Assembly (NCBI RefSeq): GCF_040222815.1
Contig: NZ_JAVKCH010000019.1
Coordinates: forward strand, 372,001 to 436,000
Source of the DNA: Imperialibacter sp040222815
GTDB taxonomy: Bacteria; Bacteroidota; Bacteroidia; Cytophagales; Cyclobacteriaceae
Reading direction: 5' to 3'
Length of the DNA: 64,000 nucleotides
Shown piece after piece: positions 1-9,279 of this stretch. The translations under genes and the position numbers were made by a program. Within the stretch, counting starts at the first letter, position 1; the number at the start of each line of letters is the position of its first letter. The notes under the pieces were generated by a model. It had not been told where the DNA came from and did not search any database. It saw only the letters and a list, made by a program, of their open reading frames with translations.

Positions 1-3000
1 TAGCGTGAATGACTATCGACCCTGCTCCGGTAATGGTCAACGTATTTCCTTCCAGCGCTCCCGGCCCTGACGCAAGCGAGAGGGAAACGGCCAGCCCGGA
101 GGTGGCCGAGGCCGATACCTCCAATGGATCGTCACCGAACGTGGCGATGAGGTTTTGTGTCTGGATGCTTTGAGAAGCTTTTTGAACGACTATCGTCTTT
201 TGCACCGGCTCCGCTGCAGCATACGTGCTGGATCCTGCCTGGGTGGCTTTTACCACCACTTCACCGGCGCCTGTAAAGCTGACTATTCCGGCGTCAATCG
301 TGGCTGGCCCCGACACGATTTGCGTAGTAACGTGCAGTCCGGAGCTGCTGCTGACATACGTCAACATAGAAACTTTTTCACCAAGGAAGGTTTGAGCCGG
401 AACGTCTTCAAAGGTGATGGTTTGAGCCAGCTTTAGGACATCTACTTCCACGAGGATGCCGTACGTTGAGAGCCCCAGTTGATTCCTGGCCATTACTTGT
501 ACCTCGTAGGTTACACCTGCTGAGAGCCCGGAAATAGTATGGTTGGTAACAAGCCCCACGTCTTCAAATTCAAATACAGATGTGCCCTTTACCCTTCGTA
601 TTACTCTGTACCCTAAAATAGGAAAGCCGCCAGTTTCCTCGGGTGCTTCCCACGTGACATCAACTGCGCTGGCTGAGGCTGAAGTTGCTTCCACACTCAG
701 CGGTGAGCCCGGCACAGTCGCAGGCGGGGTAACTGATGTCTCAACGCTTGCAGGTGAGTCGCCAATGGTATTTGTGGCTACAACCTTAAAATAGTATGAC
801 TCCCCCGCCTGGAGGCCAGTGGCAGTATAGGCGAGGTTTTCACCTGTGTATACCGTAGTGTATTCCCCACCCACTCCTTGTTTCATCTGGAGCATATAGC
901 CCGTAATGGGTGAGCCGCCATTTGCTGGCGCCGTCCATTTAGCAGTCGTTGAACTTGAGGATGTGTTTTCGAAGGTAACCCCGGCCGGTTGAGATGGTGC
1001 TGTGGCGGCGAGGCATGTTATTTGCGCCTCCCAGCCGGCATACTCAGCGCTTCCGTCCGATGTGAAGCGAAAGGTAAGTGTACCATCGACGCCTGAAGCT
1101 GCATAGTCGGCGGGAATGGAACTGCCGGTAAGCGTTGCCAGGAGTGGGGAGGTGGTGGAGGAGCCGTCGTAAATGTACAGGTAGTCGTAGTTGTTTTCAA
1201 GCTGAAAAGAGGAGAATGAAATGGAGGCTCTTGTATTGGGTAATTCGGGCTCTACCGTCAGCACAATGTCCAGGCTGCTGGTGTAGTTGCCGGCTCCGCC
1301 GGGATCGAGAAATATGGCATCGCAGCCAGAGGCTGTTCCATTAGCCATAGTGATAATGCTTACCGGTACTACCTGAGCAGCATCCGAAAACTCGGAGTCT
1401 CCTGCCGCATTAGTAGCCTTTACCTGGTAGTAGTATGTTTCCCCCTTTGTGAGGCCGGTGGCAGTGAAGGTTAGGTCAGTGCCGGTGTACACATCGGAGT
1501 AGCTTCCGGCGGCGCCTTCTTTTTGGGCTAGCGTGTAGCTGGTAATTTCAATACCATTGTCGTCGGGGGCCGCCCAGTTGACAACTAATGAAGTGCTGGC
1601 GATGGACGTGAAGGTAACCGGGGCTGGCTTGTCAGGTGGAACTGTAGCACAGGTAACAAACGCCTCCCAGCCATCAAATTCGAAGGAGCCATCCGACGTA
1701 AACCTGAATGTGAGCTCTCCGCCGGATGAGCTGGCTATAATATCGGCAGGGATGGCCAACCCCGACAGTGTAACAATGAGGGGCGACGAAGTGGACGGGC
1801 CATCAAACACCTCCAGCTCATCGTAGTCGGTTTCAAGCTTGAAGGCGGAAAACGACACTTTTACCTTTTCATTTTCATTCTCCGGCTCAAAGGTGAGTGT
1901 ATAATCTTCGGACGAAGCATGGCTGGCTCCGAAGCCACCAGAGTCGGTAAAATCCATGCCACAGGCGGTAATCGTTCCGCTTGTCATGGTAATGATATGC
2001 CCCGGGGCCGGGCTTTGTTCGTTGTTGGTCAAAAAAGGGAAGGAGCTGTTTTCATTGATGCTCCAGATGCTTGTAAAATCCCAACCGGAAAAAGACGCCT
2101 CGGTTCTCATGTCGCCCAGGTTCAGTCCGCTGCCAACCGCAGAGGTGGCCTGGCCGCTTGAAGTGGTATTCCAATAGACAGAAGTAACGTCATCACCTTC
2201 TGCAAAGCCAGCAAACCCGCCTGCATTGCTGTTGCCTGTGACCAGCCCCGATGAAAAACAGTTGGTGATTGAGCCTCCTCCCTCACCGCCCGAAGTAAAC
2301 ACGTAGCCGGTAAAGCCGCCTACGTGGTTGTTGCCATTCACGTTGCCAGTGGCGTAGCAGTTGTCAATAGTAGCACCTGTTGCGATACCTGAGAACCCCC
2401 CGGTACTGCCTCCTGTGGCCACAACACTCACGTTTGTATAACACTCAGTCAAATTTGAGGTCAGTCCTCCTGAAAGCCCACCGGTAAAATCAGTTCCGGT
2501 CACGGATCCGGTTGCAAAGCAGTTCGACACGGTGGCCCCGTTACCAAACGCCAGAAGACTCCCGGTGTAGAAAAAGCCTGTAATTTCTGTAGCTGCTATT
2601 CCCAGGTTGCTTATTTCGGCCGGCGAGGCCACATAGCCCAGGAAGGCAACGAAATTTCCCGCTGGTCTATTTATATGTAACCCAATAATGCTGAACCCAT
2701 TTCCGTCTATTACCCCTGTAAATTGATCGTCGACTGTTCCAATAGGCTCCCACCCGAGCCCTCCGTTCCAAAACTGTCCGCTTGGGTCACTCGTGTCGAA
2801 CGTGAGATCGATATCATTGAGGAGTACATAGTGGGCGTTGAGATCGTTTCTGATTTCATTCAAATGCGTCGCCGTAGTAATTTGATATGGCTCGCCCTCT
2901 GTTCCCGCTCCCAGGCCTGAGAATTGTGCATGAGAAAAAGAAGGCTGAAGTGACAGGCAGAAAACCAATGCCGTAAACAGCCTGAGGCATGTGCTGGTGC

Positions 3001-3055
3001 CAACTGGCGATTTATGGGTTATGCCTGAGCGCAAAAAATGTAGGTATCGTTTCAT
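1..3055 (-). CDS. Large secreted surface protein, GLUG/CUB/FN3 (partial)
   Basis: An open frame runs from an ATG at 3055 off the left edge, so the C-terminus is missing. It begins with a signal peptide ending in SHAQ. Residues of about 55-300 hold glycine-rich repeats of the GLUG type (GGF.G, NCYATG, NCFSSG). Two CUB-like domains follow (FDGPSTSSPL, IYDGSSTTSPL), each beside a fibronectin III domain, then a third FN3 domain and an Ig-like repeat region beginning QTITF. The architecture fits a large adhesin or matrix protein exported to the cell surface; a T9SS or SprB-type C-terminus would be expected but lies outside the window. It is divergent from the sensor kinase at 3284 and shares its 228-bp intergenic region. 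Ligand and function are unknown. Confidence 0.88.
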   Translation of the reverse strand, partial: MKRYLHFLRSGITHKSPVGTSTCLRLFTALVFCLSLQPSFSHAQFSGLGAGTEGEPYQITTATHLNEIRNDLNAHYVLLNDIDLTFDTSDPSGQFWNGGLGWEPIGTVDDQFTGVIDGNGFSIIGLHINRPAGNFVAFLGYVASPAEISNLGIAATEITGFFYTGSLLAFGNGATVSNCFATGSVTGTDFTGGLSGGLTSNLTECYTNVSVVATGGSTGGFSGIATGATIDNCYATGNVNGNNHVGGFTGYVFTSGGEGGGSITNCFSSGLVTGNSNAGGFAGFAEGDDVTSVYWNTTSSGQATSAVGSGLNLGDMRTEASFSGWDFTSIWSINENSSFPFLTNNEQSPAPGHIITMTSGTITACGMDFTDSGGFGASHASSEDYTLTFEPENENEKVKVSFSAFKLETDYDELEVFDGPSTSSPLIVTLSGLAIPADIIASSSGGELTFRFTSDGSFEFDGWEAFVTCATVPPDKPAPVTFTSIASTSLVVNWAAPDDNGIEITSYTLAQKEGAAGSYSDVYTGTDLTFTATGLTKGETYYYQVKATNAAGDSEFSDAAQVVPVSIITMANGTASGCDAIFLDPGGAGNYTSSLDIVLTVEPELPNTRASISFSSFQLENNYDYLYIYDGSSTTSPLLATLTGSSIPADYAASGVDGTLTFRFTSDGSAEYAGWEAQITCLAATAPSQPAGVTFENTSSSSTTAKWTAPANGGSPITGYMLQMKQGVGGEYTTVYTGENLAYTATGLQAGESYYFKVVATNTIGDSPASVETSVTPPATVPGSPLSVEATSASASAVDVTWEAPEETGGFPILGYRVIRRVKGTSVFEFEDVGLVTNHTISGLSAGVTYEVQVMARNQLGLSTYGILVEVDVLKLAQTITFEDVPAQTFLGEKVSMLTYVSSSSGLHVTTQIVSGPATIDAGIVSFTGAGEVVVKATQAGSSTYAAAEPVQKTIVVQKASQSIQTQNLIATFGDDPLEVSASATSGLAVSLSLASGPGALEGNTLTITGAGSIVIHA

Positions 3056-3123
3056 CAAAGTAATTAAGTAAGGTGCAAGCCTGAACCATTTGAATCCCGA
3101 CGTAGTAGGCATCTTCTAAGACC

Positions 3124-3143
3124 AAATTGTTTTTGTCAAAAAA
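3124..3143. promoter_or_regulatory. Conserved box between divergent genes, copy A
   Basis: Twenty bases, AAATTGTTTTTGTCAAAAAA, are repeated exactly at 5859-5878, in both cases between a leftward surface-protein gene or remnant and a rightward kinase gene. The core TTTTTG-T-CAAAAA is a short inverted repeat. On the minus strand it contains TTGACA. It is a candidate operator or promoter element for the surface-protein side; the function is inferred from conservation only. Confidence 0.5.
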
Positions 3144-3230
3144 TAAAAAGTACTTCGATAGCAAGTTGACAGCATGCTTCAAGGGAACTAATTGTCAATA
3201 AGTTAAGCGGCAAAAAGGTGCCAGACTGGA

Positions 3231-3238
3231 AATATTTG
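3231..3238 (+). promoter_or_regulatory. Candidate -7 box of kinase A
   Basis: AATATTTG differs at one base from the Bacteroidota -7 consensus TAnnTTTG. The equivalent AATCTTTG at 5965-5972 lies at the same distance upstream of the homologous ATG of the paralogous kinase (box end to ATG is 46 bases in both). The conserved spacing is the main support. Confidence 0.4.
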
Positions 3239-3283
3239 CGAGCAGCAAGGTTTACTTTCTGAATCGCTCAAAGTCTTTTGTGA

Positions 3284-5503
3284 ATGAAAAAGCTGGGTGC
3301 AAACATTTTACTGATTTCGATGTTACTGTTGCTTCATGCGGTGGTTAGCTATAGCCAGCCATTTAAAAAAAAGATCGATAGTCTTCAGTATGTACTTTCC
3401 CGGGAAATTCCCGACACAGCCTATGTAAACACACTCAATAGAATTTCGAACGAACTCCACGGGAGAAACTTTAGGGAGGCCATTCGCTATGCCAATCTGG
3501 CCATACGAAGAGCGGAAGAAATTGATTATGGGTATGGAACAAGCAAAGGGTATCAGAATATTGCTTTAACCTCATGGGCCAATGGCAGGTATGATCAGTC
3601 ACTCGAGAATCATAAGAAGTCTATTGAGATGTTTCGCACCGGTGGAATGACGAATGAGCTGGCGGAGGCCTACAACAAAATTGGTCTTGTATACTTCTAT
3701 ATCGCCGAATATGACAAAGCAATTGGCTACCTGAGTAGGTCAATTGAGGATTACAGGGCGAGAAATGATACCGCCAATCTGGCCAGAGTACTGAACAATA
3801 TGGGCCTTGTGCATGATTCCAAAGGTGACTATGCAACTTCCACTCATTACATTATCGAAAGTCTGCAGCTGAGCCAGAGCTTTAGACAGTTGCGTGATCA
3901 GCAAAACCGCACCTATGGCAAGGGAATGATACATGAGAATGAGTTCATTAACAGGCCGATTCTGGAACAAAGGTTGGAGAGAATTGAGCGGGTGGGCGAG
4001 AGCGGAAGCGCCGAGCAGCTTGCTAATCTTTGCGTTGAGGCTGCGGAAATTTACTTTGTTTTGAAGGAGTACAACTCAGCCCTGAGCTATTACAGAAGAG
4101 CCTCAGAAATATACGCTGAGCTGGATGAGCAGGTGTTGTTGGCGCACTGCCTCCGTGACCAGGCGGAATGTTATGTCGAGCTCGCCGACTTCGGGTCTGC
4201 TCTGGAAGTTTTTCGTCAATCGGAATCAATTTATATTAGTCAGGGAAATTACATAAGACTAGCTGCGGTTGTGGCGCAGCTTGGGGAAACAAATTATAAG
4301 CTGGGCAATATTGAGGACGCCATTCTTCATTATAAAAGACTAATTACCCTCGACGATAGCCTTGGCCACAGGGCAGCTTTGTCAAAGACTAAGGTAGCAC
4401 TGGCAGGGACACTATTGGAGCAAGGCAGGAAGCAGGAGGCACTATCTTATGCCCAGTCAGGCTATGAAATAGCAAGGGAAATTGGGTCACTTACCAGGGT
4501 GGAGACGAGTGCAAGGCAGCTTTATGAGTGCTACAAGGCAATCGGACTGATGGGCACTGCTTTGAGTTATCTGGAGGAAAGCACCTCTCTAAAGCAGAAA
4601 TTTGGGGATGAGCTTACCCACCGGGAAATAGCCGAGCTACAAATACAGTACGAGAGTGAAGAAAAGCAGAAGGCAATTGATCAACTAAATGAGGTGTCCC
4701 AGCTGCAAAGCAACGTCGTGGTTTTGCAGAAGCAGTTGTTGATGCTTATGGGAGGAGGTTTTGCTGCCTTTGCGGTTATCCTCGTTGTGATGAGAAATAG
4801 ACTGATCAAAATCAGAGAGCTTAAATCGGGGATAGAAGAAAAGAATGCGTTTATCGAAGCGCAAAACTTTAAGCTCGAAAAAAGAGGCAGAGAGCGTGAG
4901 CTTTTAATTGGAGAAATTCACCACCGGGTAAAAAACAACCTGCAGGTTGTTTCCAGCATGCTGAGACTTCAGCAGCGGAAAGTGAAAAATGTTGTTGCCA
5001 AAGAGGCTCTTTTTGCAGGCCAAAACAGGGTGCAGGCTATGTCTCTACTTCACCAGCGACTATACCAGCACGGGTCGTATGGTAAAATCCCTATCGCCGA
5101 CTATGTATCGGACGTATGCAAGCATCTGGCAAAGGTCTACAATTTGGACAAGCAAAAGATGGACTGCAGCTTTGAAGCTGATAATGTCAGCCTCGAAATA
5201 GACACTGCGGTTACGATAGGGTTGATGGCCAATGAGGTGTATTCGAATATTTTTAAACATGCCTATCCTTTTGTGGATGTGCTGAGACTTCACTCGGAAA
5301 TAAAAAGAGAAAATGGATTGACCATCCGAATTACAGACAATGGCCCCGGTTTCCCTGAAAAGGTAGACTTCGAAGAAGGTGGGTTTGGTCTGAAACTTGT
5401 TGAAATGCTTGCCACTGAGCTGGGTGGTGAGGCTACATTTGCAGGCGGGGCGACAAAAGGATTGACTGTCACAATACGAATTGACGAAGCTCATGTCGAC
5501 TGA
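3284..5503 (+). CDS. TPR sensor histidine kinase, HisKA_2 type (copy A)
   Basis: This 739-residue kinase has an N-terminal signal/anchor ending near YSQ, then about 400 residues of tetratricopeptide repeats predicted to face the periplasm. A single membrane segment lies at about 485-505 and is followed by a short coiled coil. The kinase core starts with the HisKA_2 box EIHHRVKNNLQ (His546/547) and a HATPase domain with N-box NEVYSNIFKHAY, ITDNGPGF and GGFGLKL. No receiver domain is fused. The convergent LytTR regulator at 8256-8993 is the nearest candidate partner. It is a close paralogue of the kinase at 6049-8259. The sensed signal is unknown. Confidence 0.93.
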   Translation: MKKLGANILLISMLLLLHAVVSYSQPFKKKIDSLQYVLSREIPDTAYVNTLNRISNELHGRNFREAIRYANLAIRRAEEIDYGYGTSKGYQNIALTSWANGRYDQSLENHKKSIEMFRTGGMTNELAEAYNKIGLVYFYIAEYDKAIGYLSRSIEDYRARNDTANLARVLNNMGLVHDSKGDYATSTHYIIESLQLSQSFRQLRDQQNRTYGKGMIHENEFINRPILEQRLERIERVGESGSAEQLANLCVEAAEIYFVLKEYNSALSYYRRASEIYAELDEQVLLAHCLRDQAECYVELADFGSALEVFRQSESIYISQGNYIRLAAVVAQLGETNYKLGNIEDAILHYKRLITLDDSLGHRAALSKTKVALAGTLLEQGRKQEALSYAQSGYEIAREIGSLTRVETSARQLYECYKAIGLMGTALSYLEESTSLKQKFGDELTHREIAELQIQYESEEKQKAIDQLNEVSQLQSNVVVLQKQLLMLMGGGFAAFAVILVVMRNRLIKIRELKSGIEEKNAFIEAQNFKLEKRGRERELLIGEIHHRVKNNLQVVSSMLRLQQRKVKNVVAKEALFAGQNRVQAMSLLHQRLYQHGSYGKIPIADYVSDVCKHLAKVYNLDKQKMDCSFEADNVSLEIDTAVTIGLMANEVYSNIFKHAYPFVDVLRLHSEIKRENGLTIRITDNGPGFPEKVDFEEGGFGLKLVEMLATELGGEATFAGGATKGLTVTIRIDEAHVD

Positions 5504-5632
5504 TGGTGACCGCCCCTGTTTCTGAAGGCGCAGAAACAGCCACCGATGAGTTTCAATTGCCCACATATCCTCCTGACATCCCTTCAAAGTCAAAGTTATT
5601 ACCAATAAAGCTCCTAACAGATTTGCTATCCT

Positions 5633-5803
5633 CTACACGCCCAACTCGGTTCCAGTCCCGGATCCTGAGAATTGCGCAACGGCGAAAGAATTAGGAGCGA
5701 GTAAAACAAGCAGCGTTAAAAGCCGCATTTTGCCGTCATGGTCAAAAGTCCGAAGACGTCGTTGAGCAGCAAGTGACAACATCGAAAAAAATGACCTTTT
5801 CAT
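5633..5803 (-). pseudogene. Remnant of a paralogous surface-protein gene
   Basis: A 56-codon frame starts at an ATG at 5803 and stops at 5633. Its N-terminus mirrors the large surface protein at 1-3055: both begin MKR, carry a hydrophobic stretch, and share the mature start AQFSGxGxGTE. After that point copy B meets a stop, and a shifted frame (GNNFDFEGMSGGY) continues to another stop. It has the same position relative to kinase B as the intact gene has to kinase A. I read it as the decayed copy of a duplicated divergent gene pair. It could instead encode a short secreted peptide. Confidence 0.6.
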
Positions 5804-5858
5804 ATTGGTGTTTTTGAGTGGTAGAAAAGACTGTGGTCACAGGCGATCAGGTTTGCCT

Positions 5859-5878
5859 AAATTGTTTTTGTCAAAAAA
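5859..5878. promoter_or_regulatory. Conserved box between divergent genes, copy B
   Basis: This is an exact 20-base copy of the element at 3124-3143. In both copies a GTACTT follows a few bases downstream. It sits between the surface-protein remnant and kinase B, which supports duplication of the whole regulatory region together with both genes. Confidence 0.5.
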
Positions 5879-6017
5879 ATAGGGTACTTACGTGAACTGT
5901 TATCGCTTTATTTACAGTCAGTTAAGCCTTGTAAATTATGCTGAAATTAAAACAGCGATTTGGGAATCTTTGCAGGTGATAAGATTTGGTGCTTGAGTCA
6001 TCTTGTTTTTTTTGTGA

Positions 6018-6059
6018 ATGAAATATTACCATAAAGTCTTTGGAGGTCATGACATGTAA
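6018..6059 (+). other. 13-codon upstream ORF overlapping kinase B start
   Basis: The ATG at 6018 lies in the context TTTGTGAATGAA, which matches the start of kinase A (TTTTGTGAATGAA), and both follow the candidate -7 box by 46 bases. Here, however, it opens a 13-codon frame (MKYYHKVFGGHDM) that ends at 6059 and overlaps the kinase B start in another frame. It may be the ancestral start disrupted by an indel, or a leader peptide coupled to the kinase. Confidence 0.4.
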
Positions 6060-8259
6060 GCAGGTCTCTTTTGTGGTGTTCTTTTTTTCTTTCTTCTTTT
6101 TGCAAGAACTGAGGTGCCAGCCTTTTTTGTCACAAATAGATAGCCTCAATAGAATATTGAAAAAAGATTTGGACGATACTTTGCGAGTGAGGGTATACAA
6201 TTCCATTTCGGCCTACAGGCACCTAAGTAATTTCGACATGGCAATGAGCTATGCTGAGCAAGCGCTGGAGCTAAGCCTCAAATTGGCTTATGAAAAAGGG
6301 GAAGCAAAAGCTTATCAAAACAAGGCAATCGCCTACTGGGCCCATGGCAGATATGACAGTGCTCTTTTTTACCACGCAAAAGCCATGAACATCTTCGAAA
6401 GAAATAACATGGAAGCTGAGTACGGGGAGGTGTACAATAAAATTGGACTTGTCTACTACTACACAGCAGATTACCCCAGGGCAATCGAATACCTGAATAA
6501 ATCGGAGCAAGCGTTTCGGAAATCAAAGGACACGGTCAACCTTTCACGTATTTTGAATAACCTGGGTCTTATTTTCGATTCGAGGGGAGATTACCTGCAA
6601 TCTGAGCAATATTTTGTTGAGGCAATGAAACTGGATCTCAACTTTCGCAATATCTACGAGCAATCGAGCAAACGGTATGATCAGGAGCCTGGAGGTGAAG
6701 CAAGCTTTGTCAAACGAAGGCTTTTGCAGAAGAGGCTTCATGAGCTAAAAGGGGTTGATCAGGGCCTACCTTCACTGACCCTTGTGTCAAAACTTTTTGA
6801 GATCGCCAACCTGTACGACCTTCTGACAGAAAATGAGAAAGCCAGGGAGTACTTTCTCAAGTCGGAAATCATCTACAAAGAATTGGGAGAGTCTCTGCTC
6901 CTGGCCGACTGCTACCGAAAGCTGGCAAAGGTGGCCTCTGATTTTGGTAATAAGGATGAAGCAAGAGACTATTTTTTGAAGTCGCATGAAATCTATCTTA
7001 AAAATGGATACTTGATTCAACTGGATTATACTTTCTCTGAGCTTGCCAAAATAGAAAGGAGTGGTGGAGACTTCGACAAAGCGATTGAGTATTTAAATGC
7101 TTCTGTCAACCTCAACGACAGCTTAGGGCATCGATTGTCATTGATAAGATTGAATATCGAGCTTGGGGAAATTTATTTGGAGGCTAGTAACGGAGTGATG
7201 GCGGTCGAAAAGGCGAACTATGCGTATGAGCTGGCCTCACAGTTGGAGATAAAAAAACTTAAACGTGATGCCGCCCACCTTTTGTTTCAAGCGCATTCCG
7301 GAAGCGGCCAATTTGAAAAGGCGCTTTTTTTTCTTGAGGAATCGACCAGGCTCAACCAGCTAATCAACGATGCGCTTGCCCACAGAGAAATTGCCAAGCT
7401 TCAAATAGAGTATGAGACTGAAGAGAAACAAAAAGAGATCGATCAACTGAACAGAATATCCAGCCTTGATGCAAGTGTGCTTGGCCTTCAGAGGCAGTTG
7501 ATTACCCTTCTAAGCGGGGGTTTATTGACGATTTTGATTCTTCTTGTTTTTGTAAGTAACCGCCTGGGCAGGATAAGGTCTCTTAAGTCAAATGTCGAGG
7601 ATCAAAAAAATCAGATTGGGGAGCAAAACAAAAGACTGGAGAAAAAGGCCAGAGAAAGGGAAATTCTTATTGGAGAAATCCATCACAGAGTAAAGAACAA
7701 CCTCCAAATTATTTCCAGCCTTCTCAGGCTTCAGCAAAGGGGTATTGAAGATGTTAATGCGAGAAAGGCAATTTTTGAGGGGCAGAACAGAGTGCAGTCA
7801 ATGTCGTTGCTACATCAGCGGTTATATCAGCAGGGCAATCATGAGTCGGTCGAGCTAAAGCAGTATGCTGAGGATATTTTTGACCATCTGTTGAGGGTTC
7901 ATCATTTGGGTGAATCTGAGGTGGATCGGGTGAACTTTTGTGAAGAGATAGAATTAGATGTGGACACGGCAGTTACGTTTGGGTTGATTGTCAATGAAAT
8001 TTTCTCAAATATCTTTAAGCACGCTTATCAGTCTGGAAAAAAGCTTATAGTAAAATGTGAAGGTGCCAGGGTGAGTAATGAGGTGCTGATAAAAATATCA
8101 GACAATGGGCCTGGTTTTGATCTCGGGTTCGTGAGGAGTCGGGCTCACTTTGGGCTTAACCTCATGAAGATGCTGGTTGCTGAGTTGGGTGGTACGGTGC
8201 AATTTTCCAATGGAGCAGGAGGGGGTGCCGAAGTCGAAATTAAGTTCAGAATGGCCTAG
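6049..8259 (+). CDS. TPR sensor histidine kinase, HisKA_2 type (copy B)
   Basis: A paralogue of the kinase at 3284, with the same order: signal peptide, TPR array, one membrane segment, coiled coil, HisKA_2 box EIHHRVKNNLQ (His545/546) and HATPase (NEIFSNIFKHAYQ, ISDNGPGF, FGLNLMKM). I chose the ATG at 6049, which gives 736 residues and the same distance to the shared QPF...IDSL motif as in copy A; an in-frame TTG at 6040 would add three residues. The 3' end overlaps the convergent LytTR regulator by four bases. Both kinases keep all visible catalytic motifs, so both are probably active, perhaps with different inputs through their TPR domains. Confidence 0.92.
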   Translation: MTCKQVSFVVFFFSFFFLQELRCQPFLSQIDSLNRILKKDLDDTLRVRVYNSISAYRHLSNFDMAMSYAEQALELSLKLAYEKGEAKAYQNKAIAYWAHGRYDSALFYHAKAMNIFERNNMEAEYGEVYNKIGLVYYYTADYPRAIEYLNKSEQAFRKSKDTVNLSRILNNLGLIFDSRGDYLQSEQYFVEAMKLDLNFRNIYEQSSKRYDQEPGGEASFVKRRLLQKRLHELKGVDQGLPSLTLVSKLFEIANLYDLLTENEKAREYFLKSEIIYKELGESLLLADCYRKLAKVASDFGNKDEARDYFLKSHEIYLKNGYLIQLDYTFSELAKIERSGGDFDKAIEYLNASVNLNDSLGHRLSLIRLNIELGEIYLEASNGVMAVEKANYAYELASQLEIKKLKRDAAHLLFQAHSGSGQFEKALFFLEESTRLNQLINDALAHREIAKLQIEYETEEKQKEIDQLNRISSLDASVLGLQRQLITLLSGGLLTILILLVFVSNRLGRIRSLKSNVEDQKNQIGEQNKRLEKKAREREILIGEIHHRVKNNLQIISSLLRLQQRGIEDVNARKAIFEGQNRVQSMSLLHQRLYQQGNHESVELKQYAEDIFDHLLRVHHLGESEVDRVNFCEEIELDVDTAVTFGLIVNEIFSNIFKHAYQSGKKLIVKCEGARVSNEVLIKISDNGPGFDLGFVRSRAHFGLNLMKMLVAELGGTVQFSNGAGGGAEVEIKFRMA

Positions 8260-8993
8260 GAGATTTTCAAAAACTTTTCAGTCAAAATATCTTTATTAGA
8301 ATTGCTTACAGGTATGGCGACTTCTCCCACATACAGATTATTCCTGTCAAACTTGTCAACCATGCGAAGGTTTACAATGAATGACCTATGCACCTTCAAG
8401 AAAATAGGCGGAAGGTTCGACAAAACACCTTTCATATTCATCGACAAAGTCATAGTGCCCTGCGTGGTGTGGATTTTGGTATAGCTTCCATCAGCTTCAA
8501 CATATAATATGTTGCTAAATGGTACTTTGTGATAAGACTCCCCTTGCTTAATAAAAAAAGAGTCGTTTATGATGGGTATAGAATGGGGCACGCCTGACAC
8601 TTCTTCGCCGTTTCGGTATTCCTGGAAGTTCTCTATGGCAATGTCAATCGCAATCTTCAGGTCAATCGGATCGAAAGGTTTGACGAGGTAGGCCGCTGGG
8701 TGAGTGGCTTTGGCCCGATCCACAGTAACTGAATCACTATAGGCTGTTAGATAAATAACCGGCATTGTATTTTTGGAAGTAATCTGCCGCACTGTTTCCA
8801 CACCATCGATTGATCCATTGATGTTGATGTCCATCAATAAAATATCCGGCGACAGTTCGTCGGCCATCGTTATGGCATCGTGCCCGTTGCTGCAAATGCC
8901 CAGTGTCACATATCCGTAGTCCTGAAGACACAATTTCAAGTCTTCTGCGACCACAGACTTGTCCTCAACAATGAGAACTTTCACCGTTTCCAT
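8256..8993 (-). CDS. LytTR-family response regulator
   Basis: A 245-residue protein with an N-terminal receiver domain (acidic EDK near the start, phospho-acceptor Asp55 in LLMDIN, YLTAYSD, LVKPFDP) and a C-terminal LytTR DNA-binding domain at about 140-240 (ILYVEADGSYTKI, FLKVHRSFIVN). The ATG at 8993 is preferred over an upstream TTG at 9011. A good promoter lies about 50 bases upstream (9052-9081). The gene converges on sensor kinase B and is the natural candidate for the output of one or both HisKA_2 kinases. Its targets are unknown; the boxes between the divergent gene pairs are plausible sites. Confidence 0.93.
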   Translation of the reverse strand: METVKVLIVEDKSVVAEDLKLCLQDYGYVTLGICSNGHDAITMADELSPDILLMDININGSIDGVETVRQITSKNTMPVIYLTAYSDSVTVDRAKATHPAAYLVKPFDPIDLKIAIDIAIENFQEYRNGEEVSGVPHSIPIINDSFFIKQGESYHKVPFSNILYVEADGSYTKIHTTQGTMTLSMNMKGVLSNLPPIFLKVHRSFIVNLRMVDKFDRNNLYVGEVAIPVSNSNKDILTEKFLKIS

Positions 8994-9051
8994 AGGTAGT
9001 TTGGCTAACAATTAAATTCAAAAAACCGCATTGTCACTTGCATGTTCGTTG

Positions 9052-9081
9052 CAAATGTAAATGTTAGGTTAAGTTAACCAA
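9052..9081 (-). promoter_or_regulatory. Bacteroidota-type promoter of the LytTR regulator
   Basis: On the minus strand TTG is followed after exactly 19 bases by TACATTTG, matching the Bacteroidota consensus TTG-N19-TAnnTTTG. The predicted start site lies about 50 bases upstream of the ATG at 8993. Confidence 0.65.
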
Positions 9082-9279
9082 GATTTTCTTATTGCATAAT
9101 GTTATCGGCGGAATTTCAGCACAAACTGGTTTAAAAACAGGTACTTAAATGCTGTTTCCAGGAAAGCCCTGCCTTAAATGCCTTGACCCTGAAGGCATTT
9201 TCGCCGTTCATCAACTTAAAGGCATTCGGGCATATTTCGTTCATGAATTAGTATACTTGTAACACAAAAGAAGGTGCTT

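Noticed and set aside
5060..5605. 181-residue minus-strand frame over the end of kinase A
   Set aside because: It is antisense to the conserved HATPase coding region and has no recognisable domain; the kinase frame clearly explains the sequence.
5503..5694. 63-residue plus-strand frame after kinase A
   Set aside because: It overlaps the kinase stop but is antisense to the surface-gene remnant, which better explains the region.
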